DNA of 37,538 nucleotides from Candidatus Planktophila sp. (GTDB lineage Bacteria > Actinomycetota > Actinomycetes > Nanopelagicales > Nanopelagicaceae): assembly GCA_021741905.1 (NCBI GenBank), contig JAIOWZ010000012.1, positions 1 to 37,538 on the forward strand, in the 5' to 3' direction. The position numbers were made by a program, and so were the translations under genes. Position 1 is the first letter of the stretch. Every line of letters starts with the position of its first letter. Positions 8,535 through 16,715 of the stretch are shown here, in pieces. The notes under the pieces are model-generated. The model was not told the DNA's origin. It saw only the letters and a program-made list of their open reading frames with translations, and made no database searches.

Positions 8535-8543
8535 TTATCCACA
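8535..8543 (+). promoter_or_regulatory. DnaA-box-like TTATCCACA upstream of tRNA (L1)
   Basis: An exact match to the DnaA-box consensus TTATCCACA lies 65 bp before the tRNA-shaped gene. A one-mismatch version (TTATCCACC) occupies the matching place at locus L2, 61 bp before that tRNA. A single box is not an origin; it could be a regulatory site or part of a shared element. Confidence 0.4.
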
Positions 8544-8599
8544 CATTTCGGATCTGACCCTTAAGTGCGATGAAAAGCTCCGTAAGTTCACTCTTGCGT

Positions 8600-8673
8600 G
8601 CCGCTGTAGCTCATCGGATAGAGCGGCACACTGACTATGTTGTAGGTAACGGGTTCAAATCCCGTCAGTGGCA
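8600..8673 (+). tRNA. tRNA-shaped gene with aberrant anticodon arm (L1)
   Basis: Three arms are canonical. The acceptor gccgctg pairs with cagtggc, the D-stem gctc pairs with gagc around an Arg-like loop (atcggata), and the T-arm acggg-ttcaaat-cccgt is perfect, with discriminator A and no encoded CCA. The acceptor stem can be extended outward by five more pairs (tgcgt with acgca). The anticodon arm does not fold properly. There are 24 rather than 23 bases between D-stem and T-stem, and the best 7-base loop, ctgacta, is flanked by only three good pairs. That loop would read GAC (Val) with an abnormal U at position 37. Isotype cannot be assigned; it may be a pseudo-tRNA or a tRNA-derived RNA. 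Confidence 0.6.
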
Positions 8674-8682
8674 CGCACGTGA

Positions 8683-8719
8683 AGTGGCCCCGCAGTTCGT
8701 CGCGCGGGGCTACTTTTTT
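8683..8719 (+). terminator. Terminator after tRNA-shaped gene (L1)
   Basis: The arms agtggccccgc and gcggggctact pair over 11 positions (one G-U), followed by a run of T. It lies ten bases after the tRNA-shaped sequence, consistent with the latter being transcribed as a short RNA. Confidence 0.85.
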
Positions 8720-8746
8720 GTCAGTCACTCTAAGTAAACTAGTCAC

Positions 8747-9808
8747 ATGGCCATTCGCTTTCGACGATCTATGAAACTACTACCAGGTGTGCGCCTGAGC
8801 GTTAATAAGGACTCTGTTGGAATGTCATTTGGAGTTCCTGGTGCCCGTTACACAATAAATTCAAAAGGTCGACGCACCGTTTCAACAGGAATTCCTGGAA
8901 CAGGTCTCTATAACGTGGAAACACTTAGCGGTGGCAGGGGAAAGAGTCGGGGGAGTACAACAAAGGCAGCTTCAGCTTCGGAAGAAAAGGTTATTCCTTA
9001 CAACCCACCAACAAGTATGCAGCCTGGACTCTTTGCAAAGAAGGAAGAACGAGCGCTCTATGCATACCTGCGCGATATCTTTAAATGGAATGAAGCTGAC
9101 ACGCCAGATCAAGCAATAGAAAAAGCAAAGGCGCTAGAGGCAGAACATCCCAACCTTAAATGGAGTCTTGATCTGCTCAAGTTTCTCTACTGCGTTAAAG
9201 GTAGCTCCGTAGATGATTCGATGGCTTATCAGTGGGGCAAGGAGTTATGGAGTAATCGCCAGAGCGCCTTTAACGATAAATATGTAAGAAAGTACTTCCT
9301 AGGTATTACCCCACAGGTTCAAATCACTAACGGCATATTCACCGCATCCGTCTATAACGAACAAACCCTTGGTCATATCTTCACCGAATTACTCCAGCAG
9401 ATGGGCAAGTTTGAAGAAGCCTTTGCAATCTTGCATGAGATGCAACCTGATCAATTAGTTGCTATCTCTATCGCTGATATCGAAATTGGAAAAAGAGACT
9501 ATGACGGTGCGATTGAAACAACTGAAGATATTGAAAATGAGGACGATGCAACGGCCATGATGTTGATCCTGCGCGGAGTGGCATTTCGGGAAAAGGGATT
9601 AAATGATGGGGCACTTGAGTGCTTCAAACGTGCCTTGGCATCAAAAAAGCGTTCTGAGATCTTGCTCCATCGCGCACTCTTTGAAAGAGCTGAAACCTAT
9701 GCACGATTAGGTAAGAAAGCTTTAGCAATTAAGGATCTAGAAAAGATCTTAGTTGATGACTCTGATTACCCAGCTGTGCAGGAAAAACTAGACACCCTTA
9801 CTAATTAG
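8747..9808 (+). CDS. DUF4236 domain protein with C-terminal TPR repeats
   Basis: The product is 353 residues. Residues 1-56 match the DUF4236 pattern: MAIRFRRSMKLLPGVRLSVN, then SFGVPGARYTIN, then GRRTVSTGIPGTGLYN. This domain of unknown role often heads membrane-associated or multidomain proteins. A low-complexity linker (about 60-90) leads into an alpha-helical region. The last about 170 residues contain TPR-like pairs (EEAFAILHEMQPDQL, LRGVAFREKGLNDGALECFKRAL, RAETYARLGKKALAIKDLEKIL), implying protein-protein interaction. No signal peptide is visible. It overlaps the convergent protease gene by 8 bp. Function unknown. Confidence 0.9.
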   Translation: MAIRFRRSMKLLPGVRLSVNKDSVGMSFGVPGARYTINSKGRRTVSTGIPGTGLYNVETLSGGRGKSRGSTTKAASASEEKVIPYNPPTSMQPGLFAKKEERALYAYLRDIFKWNEADTPDQAIEKAKALEAEHPNLKWSLDLLKFLYCVKGSSVDDSMAYQWGKELWSNRQSAFNDKYVRKYFLGITPQVQITNGIFTASVYNEQTLGHIFTELLQQMGKFEEAFAILHEMQPDQLVAISIADIEIGKRDYDGAIETTEDIENEDDATAMMLILRGVAFREKGLNDGALECFKRALASKKRSEILLHRALFERAETYARLGKKALAIKDLEKILVDDSDYPAVQEKLDTLTN

Positions 9809-10562
9809 TGTAATCCCACCAGGTCTTTTCACCATCAAACTCATACTGACATTCCAGAATCTTCGCACAGAAGGCATCAAGGGATCTAGCACCGTTGTAT
9901 TGCTCAGTATCCATTCCCCACGTCACAACCCCCACTACAACTCCTTCGTTATCTATAAGCGGTCCACCGCTATTACCGTGTGAGATATTATTGGTAATCA
10001 AAATATCGTTATAGTAAACATTTAATACATTTCCAAATGCGACAGATCCGTCAAACCCGTCTGCACTTCCCAGAGCCATTACCCAGTAACCCGCCCATGG
10101 AATGTTCTCAGAAAGTTCAAGGGTGGGTAATTCTTTAGATGTTGCCATTACCGCTAGATCATTTTCTTCATCCCATTTGACTATCGTTGCTTTGATTTTC
10201 TCTTGGTACGGCAGATTAATTGTGACTGATCCTTCGACACCGATACAATCCTCAATGACGTGGTGATTTGTAATTAAGGTTGTCGGATAGTCTTCGGAGA
10301 CATCGGTTTCCAAATCAATGGCCCAAGCCGTTCCTTGGGAGATGGATCCATCTTCAAGTTCGCAGACCACAGTTACCGTGGACGCCTGAGTTCTATCAAC
10401 TAAATTCTGAATACTGCGTGGAGGCACAAATCCATCACCGGCTGGATCTTCATTTGCATATTGACCAGCTGGAGACCAGGTCAATAAGAAAGCACCTAAA
10501 GCAAATGGCGTTGCAATGATGGCTAGGAAGGCGACAAACTTGTTGGGATCTGTATCTCTCAT
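9801..10562 (-). CDS. Membrane-anchored trypsin-like serine protease (S1C type)
   Basis: The product is 253 residues from the ATG at 10562; an in-frame TTG ten codons upstream was rejected because nothing supports it. A transmembrane segment (about 9-29, FVAFLAIIATPFALGAFLL) anchors an external protease domain. The triad is His101 in TLITNHHVIE, Asp135 in ENDLAVMA and Ser198 in SHGNSGGPLID. There is no PDZ domain, so it is a short HtrA/Deg-like or colicin-V-protease-like enzyme rather than a full DegP. It converges on the DUF4236 gene. It may be a surface-stress or quality-control protease; substrates unknown. Confidence 0.9.
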   Translation of the reverse strand: MRDTDPNKFVAFLAIIATPFALGAFLLTWSPAGQYANEDPAGDGFVPPRSIQNLVDRTQASTVTVVCELEDGSISQGTAWAIDLETDVSEDYPTTLITNHHVIEDCIGVEGSVTINLPYQEKIKATIVKWDEENDLAVMATSKELPTLELSENIPWAGYWVMALGSADGFDGSVAFGNVLNVYYNDILITNNISHGNSGGPLIDNEGVVVGVVTWGMDTEQYNGARSLDAFCAKILECQYEFDGEKTWWDYTN

Positions 10563-10757
10563 GGGTGCAAGATTACGGAGGGTGACTGACAAATTACCGC
10601 AAGCACAAGTAAGGAAAGGACGGTTTGTTTCTCAGGATCTTCCATGGGCTGGAATTAACTGGTCACATATTTCCAGGCTTCACAGGCAGTCGGCGATTTA
10701 ATGGCTAAAGCCACTGCGTACTGGTCCGTTCTCACCTTCGAGCAATACCCTTGCCTT

Positions 10758-13700
10758 ATGAGAAAGTTGCTTGCCGGAGTAATTGCAGCAGCGCTCTGCC
10801 TTGTTGGCGCCCCAGCACTCGCTGCTGATCCAAGCGTCGCCGGAATTGTGCGAAGCGGAACTGGATCTGCAATTGCCGGAGTTGTTGTTAATGCAACTCA
10901 AAACGGATCAGCGGTTGCAACGACCACAACAGCTGCCGATGGGTATTACGAACTCTCTGTGCCAGATGGAACATATGTCTTAGAGTTCATTTCTCCATCT
11001 GCAAGTTACGCCTCGCTAGCAACATTGCCGGTAACACTTCCTCGCAATTGGCCACTCAATATTGTTTTAACTGCGCCAACTGTAGGAAAGATCTATTTAA
11101 CGGGTCGTATCACAACAGATGATGGACGAGCAGCTGGAGTAGAGGGCAGACCACCTACTCCGTTTTTCGGTGGTGGTGGAAACCCTGCAGATTCAAATGG
11201 TTACTTTAAATTGTCAGCAATGGCAGGTGCGACTGCTGGTTGGGGTTTTTCTGGATCATCTAATTTTTCAAATGGAAGCAGATTAGGTTTCTATATTTCA
11301 GGTGGGCAAAACTTCACGTATAACCAAGATTCATACCTAGATGTCGTAGTTCCAACCTCTACTACTCGTATTCGTATTGTGGATCCCAGTGGTAATCCAA
11401 TCCCAAATACTGAAGTGGCTGCCAATATTCGACTTGAAATTGGTGGGGCTGTGGATATGCAAAACGGCTCCAGTAGGTCAATGCCAGGAGGAACAGTCTC
11501 TCTTTTTCCTGGGTTAACTAATTACGGGGTTTCTTGGCAGTCGATAGGAAACAGTGATGCCAGCGGATCTGCCCTCTTATCTAGAGTGCGGATGACCTCT
11601 GGTTTGCAAGGTGTTGTCTCTGTTTACTTCTCATCTACTACAAAGTGGAAGCACATCATTACCCAAGTTGTTGATATTCCAGCAGATGGCGGTGACATCA
11701 CTGTAGTTGCATCTCCAACCTCAAATGCCCGCGTTATCGGCACAGCAAAATTTGCAGATGGCACACCACTTACAGGTGGTTATGTGGGAACGGTTACTGG
11801 AGTGAACACAGGCTCATATGTAGCAGCTGATGGCTCATATGTCGCAACCCTGCCTAATGGAACTAACCTGAACTCTTTTTCTGTCAGCTTCTATCACCGG
11901 CCTGGAAATGATTATTTGGATTTTGGTTACTCAGGAACACGTTCAACTACGATTTTATATGGCGACTTCACGCAAAACATTGTGGTGCCAAATCCTGTTG
12001 CACAGCAAGTCACAGTGTTAGATCCAGCTGGATTGCCGATATCAAATGCAAAGGTCTGGATTACGGTGCGAAGCGGTGATGGTTATGCCACTCCAACCTA
12101 TCCGCTTATCGCCGGACAAAGAGATATGTCACTTAGCTTTCAAGCCTGGAGCTTTACCGATGCAAGTGGTGTTGCCAATGTGAAGATTCCGCAATTAATC
12201 ACACCAACATTATCAAGTATCTTGGTCGATCCACCAGCTGGGTCAGGGTTACTACCAATTACTAAAAAGTTAGAGGTTGGTGGAGGTCCACTAACAATCC
12301 AACTTGCACAAAGGTGGGTATCAGGCTCAGGAAGAATTACAACCTCTGATGGATTCCCTCTCTATGAGCCATATGTTTCACCAATGAGCCGGGCTAATGC
12401 TCTCGGAAACTTCTTAGGCTCGATCGGTCAAGGCTCAAAGTTTTCTTGGCAGATCTCACCGAGATATCAGGATTCCTTTACACCTGATCCACTAGTTGTG
12501 AATTTGGGATCAGATCCCAGCGACACGATCGTTGCAACAGATAGCTTTGTTCAAAACTTTGTAATCCCCATGAAGTATCACAAAGTAAAGATCGTAGATG
12601 CTGATGGCACACCCATTGCAAATGCCAAGCTTGTTTTAACTGTTGGCTCTGATGTTGAGTCATCAACTATTGATGTTGTCGTGGCTGCTAATTTGAAGCC
12701 ATTTTCAGGTAGTTGGACCGCCCGGGCCGTCACTGATGCAAATGGTTGGGCAACGCTGCCTGGTGTTGCGATGTTGCTACCTGCCGAAGGCTCTTTAAAT
12801 GTGACCCCAGATGCTAACTCCAGATATGTGCCACGAGTGGCCAAAATGATTGCTGGAAGTGATGCAAGCACCGTTGTTGTGCTTGCGATTAAACCCCCAG
12901 TTATTTCATCATTTTCTAAAACCATGCTCAAGCCTGGCGAGAAACTATCTGTTACTGGTCTTTACTTCTTAGGCGCAACCTCTGTGACCCTAGATGGCGT
13001 TTCAATGCCCTATGAAGTAATTGATGATACAAAAATTGAGATCACTATTTCTTCAAATGCCAGATCAGGTAGCGTGCAAATTAGAAATGGTGGAGGGATC
13101 AGTCCCCTAAGTAGCGCAATAAATATTGATACAACTCCATTTGCAATCACAACAACAGCGCTTTCTACTGGAGCTCAAAAAGTAACCTACTCACAGCAGC
13201 TAGTGGCTACTGGGGGAGTTGGAACACTTGTCTGGACTCGAACAGCCGGTGGTCTACCCAATGGTTTATCTCTATCTTCTGCTGGAGTTATTTCGGGAAC
13301 AGCCCTGCAAGCAGGTAAGTGGAGCTTTACAGTTTCTGTCAAAGATGAAATAAATGAGATTCGCACACAGAACTTCACCATCGATGTCAATGCTGATCCC
13401 ACTGCAATTCCAGGTGCTGTTGGTACAACAAGTGCTGTGGCAACGGGTAGTTCAATTAATATTTCTTGGAAACCAGCATTACTAGATAACGGCAACCCGA
13501 TCTCTGGCCACCAGATTCAAACCTCAATAGATGGTGGAACCACCTGGAATATTGCTGTCGCAAATACTAATAGCCCAGCCCTGAGTGCTTCCTTTAAAGC
13601 AGTTGGTGGACAGAGATACTTTGTCCGAGTTGCTGCAATAAACGCTGCAGGTATTGGTCCATTTGAGATCTCAGCAGGCCCAGCAGTTGTCATGGTCGCA

Positions 13701-14723
13701 CCTGGCATTGTTTCAAATGTCGTAATAACAACTGTGGGGGATAAGGGCAAAGCCACCTGGGATGCACCAGCTGAAGATGGTGGAAGTCCCGTTATTGATT
13801 ACAGAATTCGAGTCTCCACAGACCTAGTGAGCTGGTCCACAGTCATTAGTCGCACAGGCAACACAAGCACAACTGCAACCTTTAATTTGCCAGATGCAAA
13901 GTCCTATTACGTGCAAGTTGCTGCAATTAATTCAATCAACATTGGACCATATAAGAACACAACAACCAGGATTCAGGTGTTACCAGTTGTGGTGGTAGCG
14001 CCAACTCCTACAGCGACACCAACGCCAACTCCGACAGCGACAGCGACCCCAACTCCGACAGCGACAGCGACCCCAACTCCGACAGCGACAGCGACCCCAA
14101 CTCCTACACCGACGCCTACGCCAACTCCCACACCAACTCCAACGCCTACGCCAACGGCGACGGCTACACCAACAGCTACTGCGACACCTGAACCAGATCT
14201 CTATGCTGGACTTGAGCCAGTACTAAGTTCTGTAACTCGTACCAAAGATGGCTTTGTTTTCTACATTGATAACTGGAACTCTGCCTATACCTATCGAGCA
14301 ACTAGCGCTTCTGGAGATGTAACACTCGGCAGAGGGCGATTAGGCAGAATGCCGGTGACTGTTACAGGGTTAGCACCAGGGGAAGCAGCAATTGTTGATA
14401 TTGCAGTATCTAGAACTGGCTACATCACCGAAACTGTCAGTAAGCGCGGTGTTGCAAAAATAGCATTTGGTTTAACAACTAGATTTGGAACCCCAACATA
14501 TAAATCCAGCACGAGTTTTACGGTAAAGATTTCAAATTATGATCCAAATTATGAGTACGACATAACGAGTAACTACGGCACCTTAAGTATCGGCACTCCC
14601 GTGGGATCAACGCTCACATTGACTGTGACAGGCTTGAACTCAAAGACGCTGCGTAATACAAAGATCTCAGTAACAACCTCAAGAACTGGGTATGCCTCAG
14701 TTACTTCAACGTTTATCAGTTAA
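10758..14723 (+). CDS. Large secreted multidomain protein (carboxypeptidase-regulatory-like, IPT, Ig, FN3, AT/PT linker)
   Basis: The product is 1321 residues. The ATG at 10758 begins a clean signal peptide (MRKLLAGVIAAALCLVGAPALA); an in-frame ATG 19 codons upstream would bury it. Residues about 25-710 contain repeated CarboxypepD-regulatory-like modules (SVAGIVRSGTGSAIAGVVVN, VRIVDPSGNPIPNTEV-like, VTVLDPAGLPISNAKV, VKIVDADGTPIANAKL). An IPT/TIG module follows at about 713-795, a putative-Ig He_PIG-like module at about 797-882 (GLPNGLSLSSAGVISGTA) and two fibronectin-III-like modules at about 885-1075. A Thr/Pro/Ala linker spans about 1080-1145 and a beta-rich C-terminal region ends the protein. 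No catalytic site or sortase motif is visible. It is probably a surface or released adhesin/scaffold. Confidence 0.9.
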   Translation: MRKLLAGVIAAALCLVGAPALAADPSVAGIVRSGTGSAIAGVVVNATQNGSAVATTTTAADGYYELSVPDGTYVLEFISPSASYASLATLPVTLPRNWPLNIVLTAPTVGKIYLTGRITTDDGRAAGVEGRPPTPFFGGGGNPADSNGYFKLSAMAGATAGWGFSGSSNFSNGSRLGFYISGGQNFTYNQDSYLDVVVPTSTTRIRIVDPSGNPIPNTEVAANIRLEIGGAVDMQNGSSRSMPGGTVSLFPGLTNYGVSWQSIGNSDASGSALLSRVRMTSGLQGVVSVYFSSTTKWKHIITQVVDIPADGGDITVVASPTSNARVIGTAKFADGTPLTGGYVGTVTGVNTGSYVAADGSYVATLPNGTNLNSFSVSFYHRPGNDYLDFGYSGTRSTTILYGDFTQNIVVPNPVAQQVTVLDPAGLPISNAKVWITVRSGDGYATPTYPLIAGQRDMSLSFQAWSFTDASGVANVKIPQLITPTLSSILVDPPAGSGLLPITKKLEVGGGPLTIQLAQRWVSGSGRITTSDGFPLYEPYVSPMSRANALGNFLGSIGQGSKFSWQISPRYQDSFTPDPLVVNLGSDPSDTIVATDSFVQNFVIPMKYHKVKIVDADGTPIANAKLVLTVGSDVESSTIDVVVAANLKPFSGSWTARAVTDANGWATLPGVAMLLPAEGSLNVTPDANSRYVPRVAKMIAGSDASTVVVLAIKPPVISSFSKTMLKPGEKLSVTGLYFLGATSVTLDGVSMPYEVIDDTKIEITISSNARSGSVQIRNGGGISPLSSAINIDTTPFAITTTALSTGAQKVTYSQQLVATGGVGTLVWTRTAGGLPNGLSLSSAGVISGTALQAGKWSFTVSVKDEINEIRTQNFTIDVNADPTAIPGAVGTTSAVATGSSINISWKPALLDNGNPISGHQIQTSIDGGTTWNIAVANTNSPALSASFKAVGGQRYFVRVAAINAAGIGPFEISAGPAVVMVAPGIVSNVVITTVGDKGKATWDAPAEDGGSPVIDYRIRVSTDLVSWSTVISRTGNTSTTATFNLPDAKSYYVQVAAINSINIGPYKNTTTRIQVLPVVVVAPTPTATPTPTPTATATPTPTATATPTPTATATPTPTPTPTPTPTPTPTPTPTATATPTATATPEPDLYAGLEPVLSSVTRTKDGFVFYIDNWNSAYTYRATSASGDVTLGRGRLGRMPVTVTGLAPGEAAIVDIAVSRTGYITETVSKRGVAKIAFGLTTRFGTPTYKSSTSFTVKISNYDPNYEYDITSNYGTLSIGTPVGSTLTLTVTGLNSKTLRNTKISVTTSRTGYASVTSTFIS
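14000..14190 (+). repeat. Thr-Pro/Ala-Thr linker repeats
   Basis: Tandem degenerate units of ccaactcc(g/t)acagcgacagcga type encode Pro-Thr and Ala-Thr linkers between the fibronectin-like region and the C-terminal domain of the 1321-residue protein. At least three consecutive about 24-bp units are nearly identical, so length polymorphism is likely. Confidence 0.9.
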
Positions 14724-14758
14724 TGAGGACCGTGGATTTCTCTTTAATCTAGTTATTA

Positions 14759-15109
14759 CTAGGAGTTACAGAACTTGAGATAGCCTTTCCCGTCATCATC
14801 AGTCCATTTGCCCACGAGTGCCTCAAGTTTTTCCACATCTGCTAGGAATTTTCCTGAGACAACATAGTAATTAGCTGCAGCAGTTGGATCATTCTTATCA
14901 TTTGGCCCTATGCCATTATTGTAAAAGTCTGCTAGGTCTTGGAAAGAGACAGAATCATTACCTGTTGCCTTCGTTATTTCGCACACGCTCGCCTTTAGTT
15001 CAGCAATTCGTGCTTCTTTAGCTTTATCAGCTGCTGAAGGGGCACTTGAGCATCCTGATAGCAAGAGAACAATTCCTATTGATAGCGCAAACAAGCTCTT
15101 TATCTTCAC
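14759..15109 (-). CDS. Small lipoprotein of two-Cys family
   Basis: The product is 116 residues from the GTG at 15109, chosen because ggggag lies six bases upstream and the signal peptide then starts correctly. The lipobox is LLLSGC. The mature part (EARIAELKASVCEI, FLADVEKLEALVG, YLKFC) resembles the lipoprotein at 16375 (ARLAELTDRVCKV, LLADIAEIEEI, LETLC) in spacing of the AEL-Cys helix, the LAD helix and a C-terminal Cys. The two look like distant paralogues of an unnamed exported family. It lies 23 bp downstream of the zinc-ribbon membrane protein gene and is probably co-transcribed with it. Function unknown. Confidence 0.8.
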   Translation of the reverse strand: MKIKSLFALSIGIVLLLSGCSSAPSAADKAKEARIAELKASVCEITKATGNDSVSFQDLADFYNNGIGPNDKNDPTAAANYYVVSGKFLADVEKLEALVGKWTDDDGKGYLKFCNS

Positions 15110-15132
15110 AGTCTTCTCCCCTTTGATTTCAA

Positions 15133-15765
15133 CTAAATACAATCTACTTCAGTGAACGTGGTGCTCGTATTTGATACATCGTGTGAGTATTGAAGTTTCA
15201 TTCTCACAATTTCTCCTGCGCCGATTCCACTAGCCGAATCACTTGCATTGTCATAAACGACTCCATTTTTTCCAGAATTTCCTGAGATATAAACGCTGGA
15301 ACAGTACTTACTAGATACAAAATCAAAAGTGAAGCAACGCCCATAAGAGGAACACTCTCCATTATTTGACCTGTAGGCAGCAAATGGATTCTCGCTAAAT
15401 TTCGTGAAGCCAGATGGAACCCAAGACATGTCATTCACGGCCGCTTGATAGGCCTCTAACTCAGCTTGTTCTGCAGCAGCTCTTGCTTCTGCAATTGCAG
15501 CGAGTCTATTGTTCTCCTTGACTTGAGAATACTTATTGAAGCCCAGTGAGCCACCAGTTACTAGGAGAACTGCGATGATTGCGATAGCCACTACTTTTCG
15601 TTGCTTAAGAAAATTTGGAGCAAGGCTACTCAATTGATTGAGCGGGTCAGTTTTTGGAGCTACAGATTCTGGATTCTCTTCAGAGACCGCAGGCAAATCT
15701 TTTCCGCAAAAACGACACAGTTTGGCTAGGTCTTTAATTTCCTCGGCGCAGAATGGGCAAATCAC
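15133..15765 (-). CDS. Zinc-ribbon single-pass membrane protein
   Basis: The product is 210 residues from the GTG at 15765, preceded by gggagag; the longer frame to 15843 lacks a binding site. A cytoplasmic zinc ribbon (Cys3, Cys6, Cys17, Cys20: CPFC, CRFC) is followed by an acidic linker. A transmembrane helix at about 58-76 (VVAIAIIAVLLVTGGSLGF), a Glu/Ala-rich coiled coil at about 80-110 and an external domain with four Cys (GECSSYGRCF, KYCSS, terminal VDCI) complete it. The layout suggests signal or assembly coupling across the membrane. The palindrome ggtatacc at 15797-15804 lies just upstream of the start and could be an operator. Function unknown. Confidence 0.82.
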   Translation of the reverse strand: MICPFCAEEIKDLAKLCRFCGKDLPAVSEENPESVAPKTDPLNQLSSLAPNFLKQRKVVAIAIIAVLLVTGGSLGFNKYSQVKENNRLAAIAEARAAAEQAELEAYQAAVNDMSWVPSGFTKFSENPFAAYRSNNGECSSYGRCFTFDFVSSKYCSSVYISGNSGKNGVVYDNASDSASGIGAGEIVRMKLQYSHDVSNTSTTFTEVDCI

Positions 15766-16025
15766 GGCAGTCTCTCCCAACGCTCTCACACGGGTAGGTA
15801 TACCCAACCTCGAATAAGGGAAATTTAACTCATAACCTTGCAACTGAACAGAGTATGGCTCGAAGTGTTACGGAATGTTCACATTCGAATTAAAGGAGCC
15901 AGCCACCTTCATCTGCTGGCGCAGGCCCAATAGAGCATTTTGGGCGTGTTGTCCAATGCATGGAGCCTGCATGAGAGGACGATTGAGCCAATAGATCTTT
16001 ACTACTTCAACGGAGAGGCAGAACA

Positions 16026-16382
16026 ATGGATCAAAATCTCAATGCAAAGAGAGTTCACAACACAGAGCTTGGCTTTAACGCAACCCGTATGGTCTTTATC
16101 TTTGGCAACTTAGCAACTCTTGCCATGATCACCTTTGGTGATCTAACTAGTGACTCACTCAAGCTAGCTCTATCTGCAATTGTGATCATCATTAACATTG
16201 CAAGCGTGCTCTCATTTGACACAGAACTTAAGCAGTTTCAAGCAATCGGGCAAGACACAAATGAAGAGAACTCAAACTATGCCAAGGCTGGCGCGAAGAA
16301 CCCTTGGGGAGCATTTAGAGTCTTTTGTGTGCTGATCTGTGTTGTTGCAGCGGTAACTCAGTGGATGGCAATTAATGCATAG
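16026..16382 (+). CDS. Small three-helix membrane protein
   Basis: The product is 118 residues with three predicted transmembrane helices at about 22-40 (MVFIFGNLATLAMITFGDL), 46-65 and 97-118. A polar loop containing FDTELKQFQAIGQDTNEEN lies between the second and third. The site ggagaggcag precedes the ATG. The next gene, a lipoprotein, starts inside or just after its end, so the two form an operon. No family recognised. Confidence 0.8.
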   Translation: MDQNLNAKRVHNTELGFNATRMVFIFGNLATLAMITFGDLTSDSLKLALSAIVIIINIASVLSFDTELKQFQAIGQDTNEENSNYAKAGAKNPWGAFRVFCVLICVVAAVTQWMAINA

Positions 16383-16389
16383 CTTGGCA

Positions 16390-16662
16390 ATGTGGATGAA
16401 GGCAAGTGCCAAGGTTGGATCAGTTTTCCTGGCTTTGGCCTTGCTTACTGCATCCTGTAGTTCAACGGATCCACAAGCACGACTTGCTGAACTGACCGAT
16501 CGCGTGTGTAAAGTTATGGAACCTATTGGCTATGACTTCACCGATGCCACCATTCAAGCCTTGGATGAATCTGTTCAACGCCAACTACTTGCCGATATCG
16601 CTGAAATAGAGGAGATCTCACCGACACTAATGAACCTGCCACTAGAAACTTTATGTAACTAG
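16390..16662 (+). CDS. Small lipoprotein, paralogue-like to the one at 14759
   Basis: The product is 90 residues from the ATG at 16390; an ATG at 16375 would overlap the previous gene by 8 bp and add five residues. The signal peptide ends in the lipobox LLTASC. The mature chain (ARLAELTDRVCKV, then LLADIAEIEEI, then a C-terminal Cys) shares layout with the lipoprotein at 14759. Only about 70 residues remain after lipidation, so it is probably a helical hairpin attached to the membrane. Function unknown. Confidence 0.75.
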   Translation: MWMKASAKVGSVFLALALLTASCSSTDPQARLAELTDRVCKVMEPIGYDFTDATIQALDESVQRQLLADIAEIEEISPTLMNLPLETLCN

Positions 16663-16715
16663 GGTTTATTCTGGTGAATACAGTTCAGATGTATTACTAG
16701 AAAGCGAGGTCAGAT

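Noticed and set aside
8535..8543. Replication origin based on DnaA boxes
   Set aside because: Only one perfect and one imperfect box, 26 kb apart, without AT-rich unwinding region or dnaA/dnaN.
8481..8673. T-box riboswitch explanation for the L1/L2 leaders
   Set aside because: No T-box sequence and no aminoacyl-tRNA synthetase or amino-acid gene downstream; the target is a tRNA itself.
15886..16005. 39-codon Cys-rich frame upstream of the small membrane protein
   Set aside because: No ribosome-binding site, odd composition and no operon fit; left as non-coding spacer.
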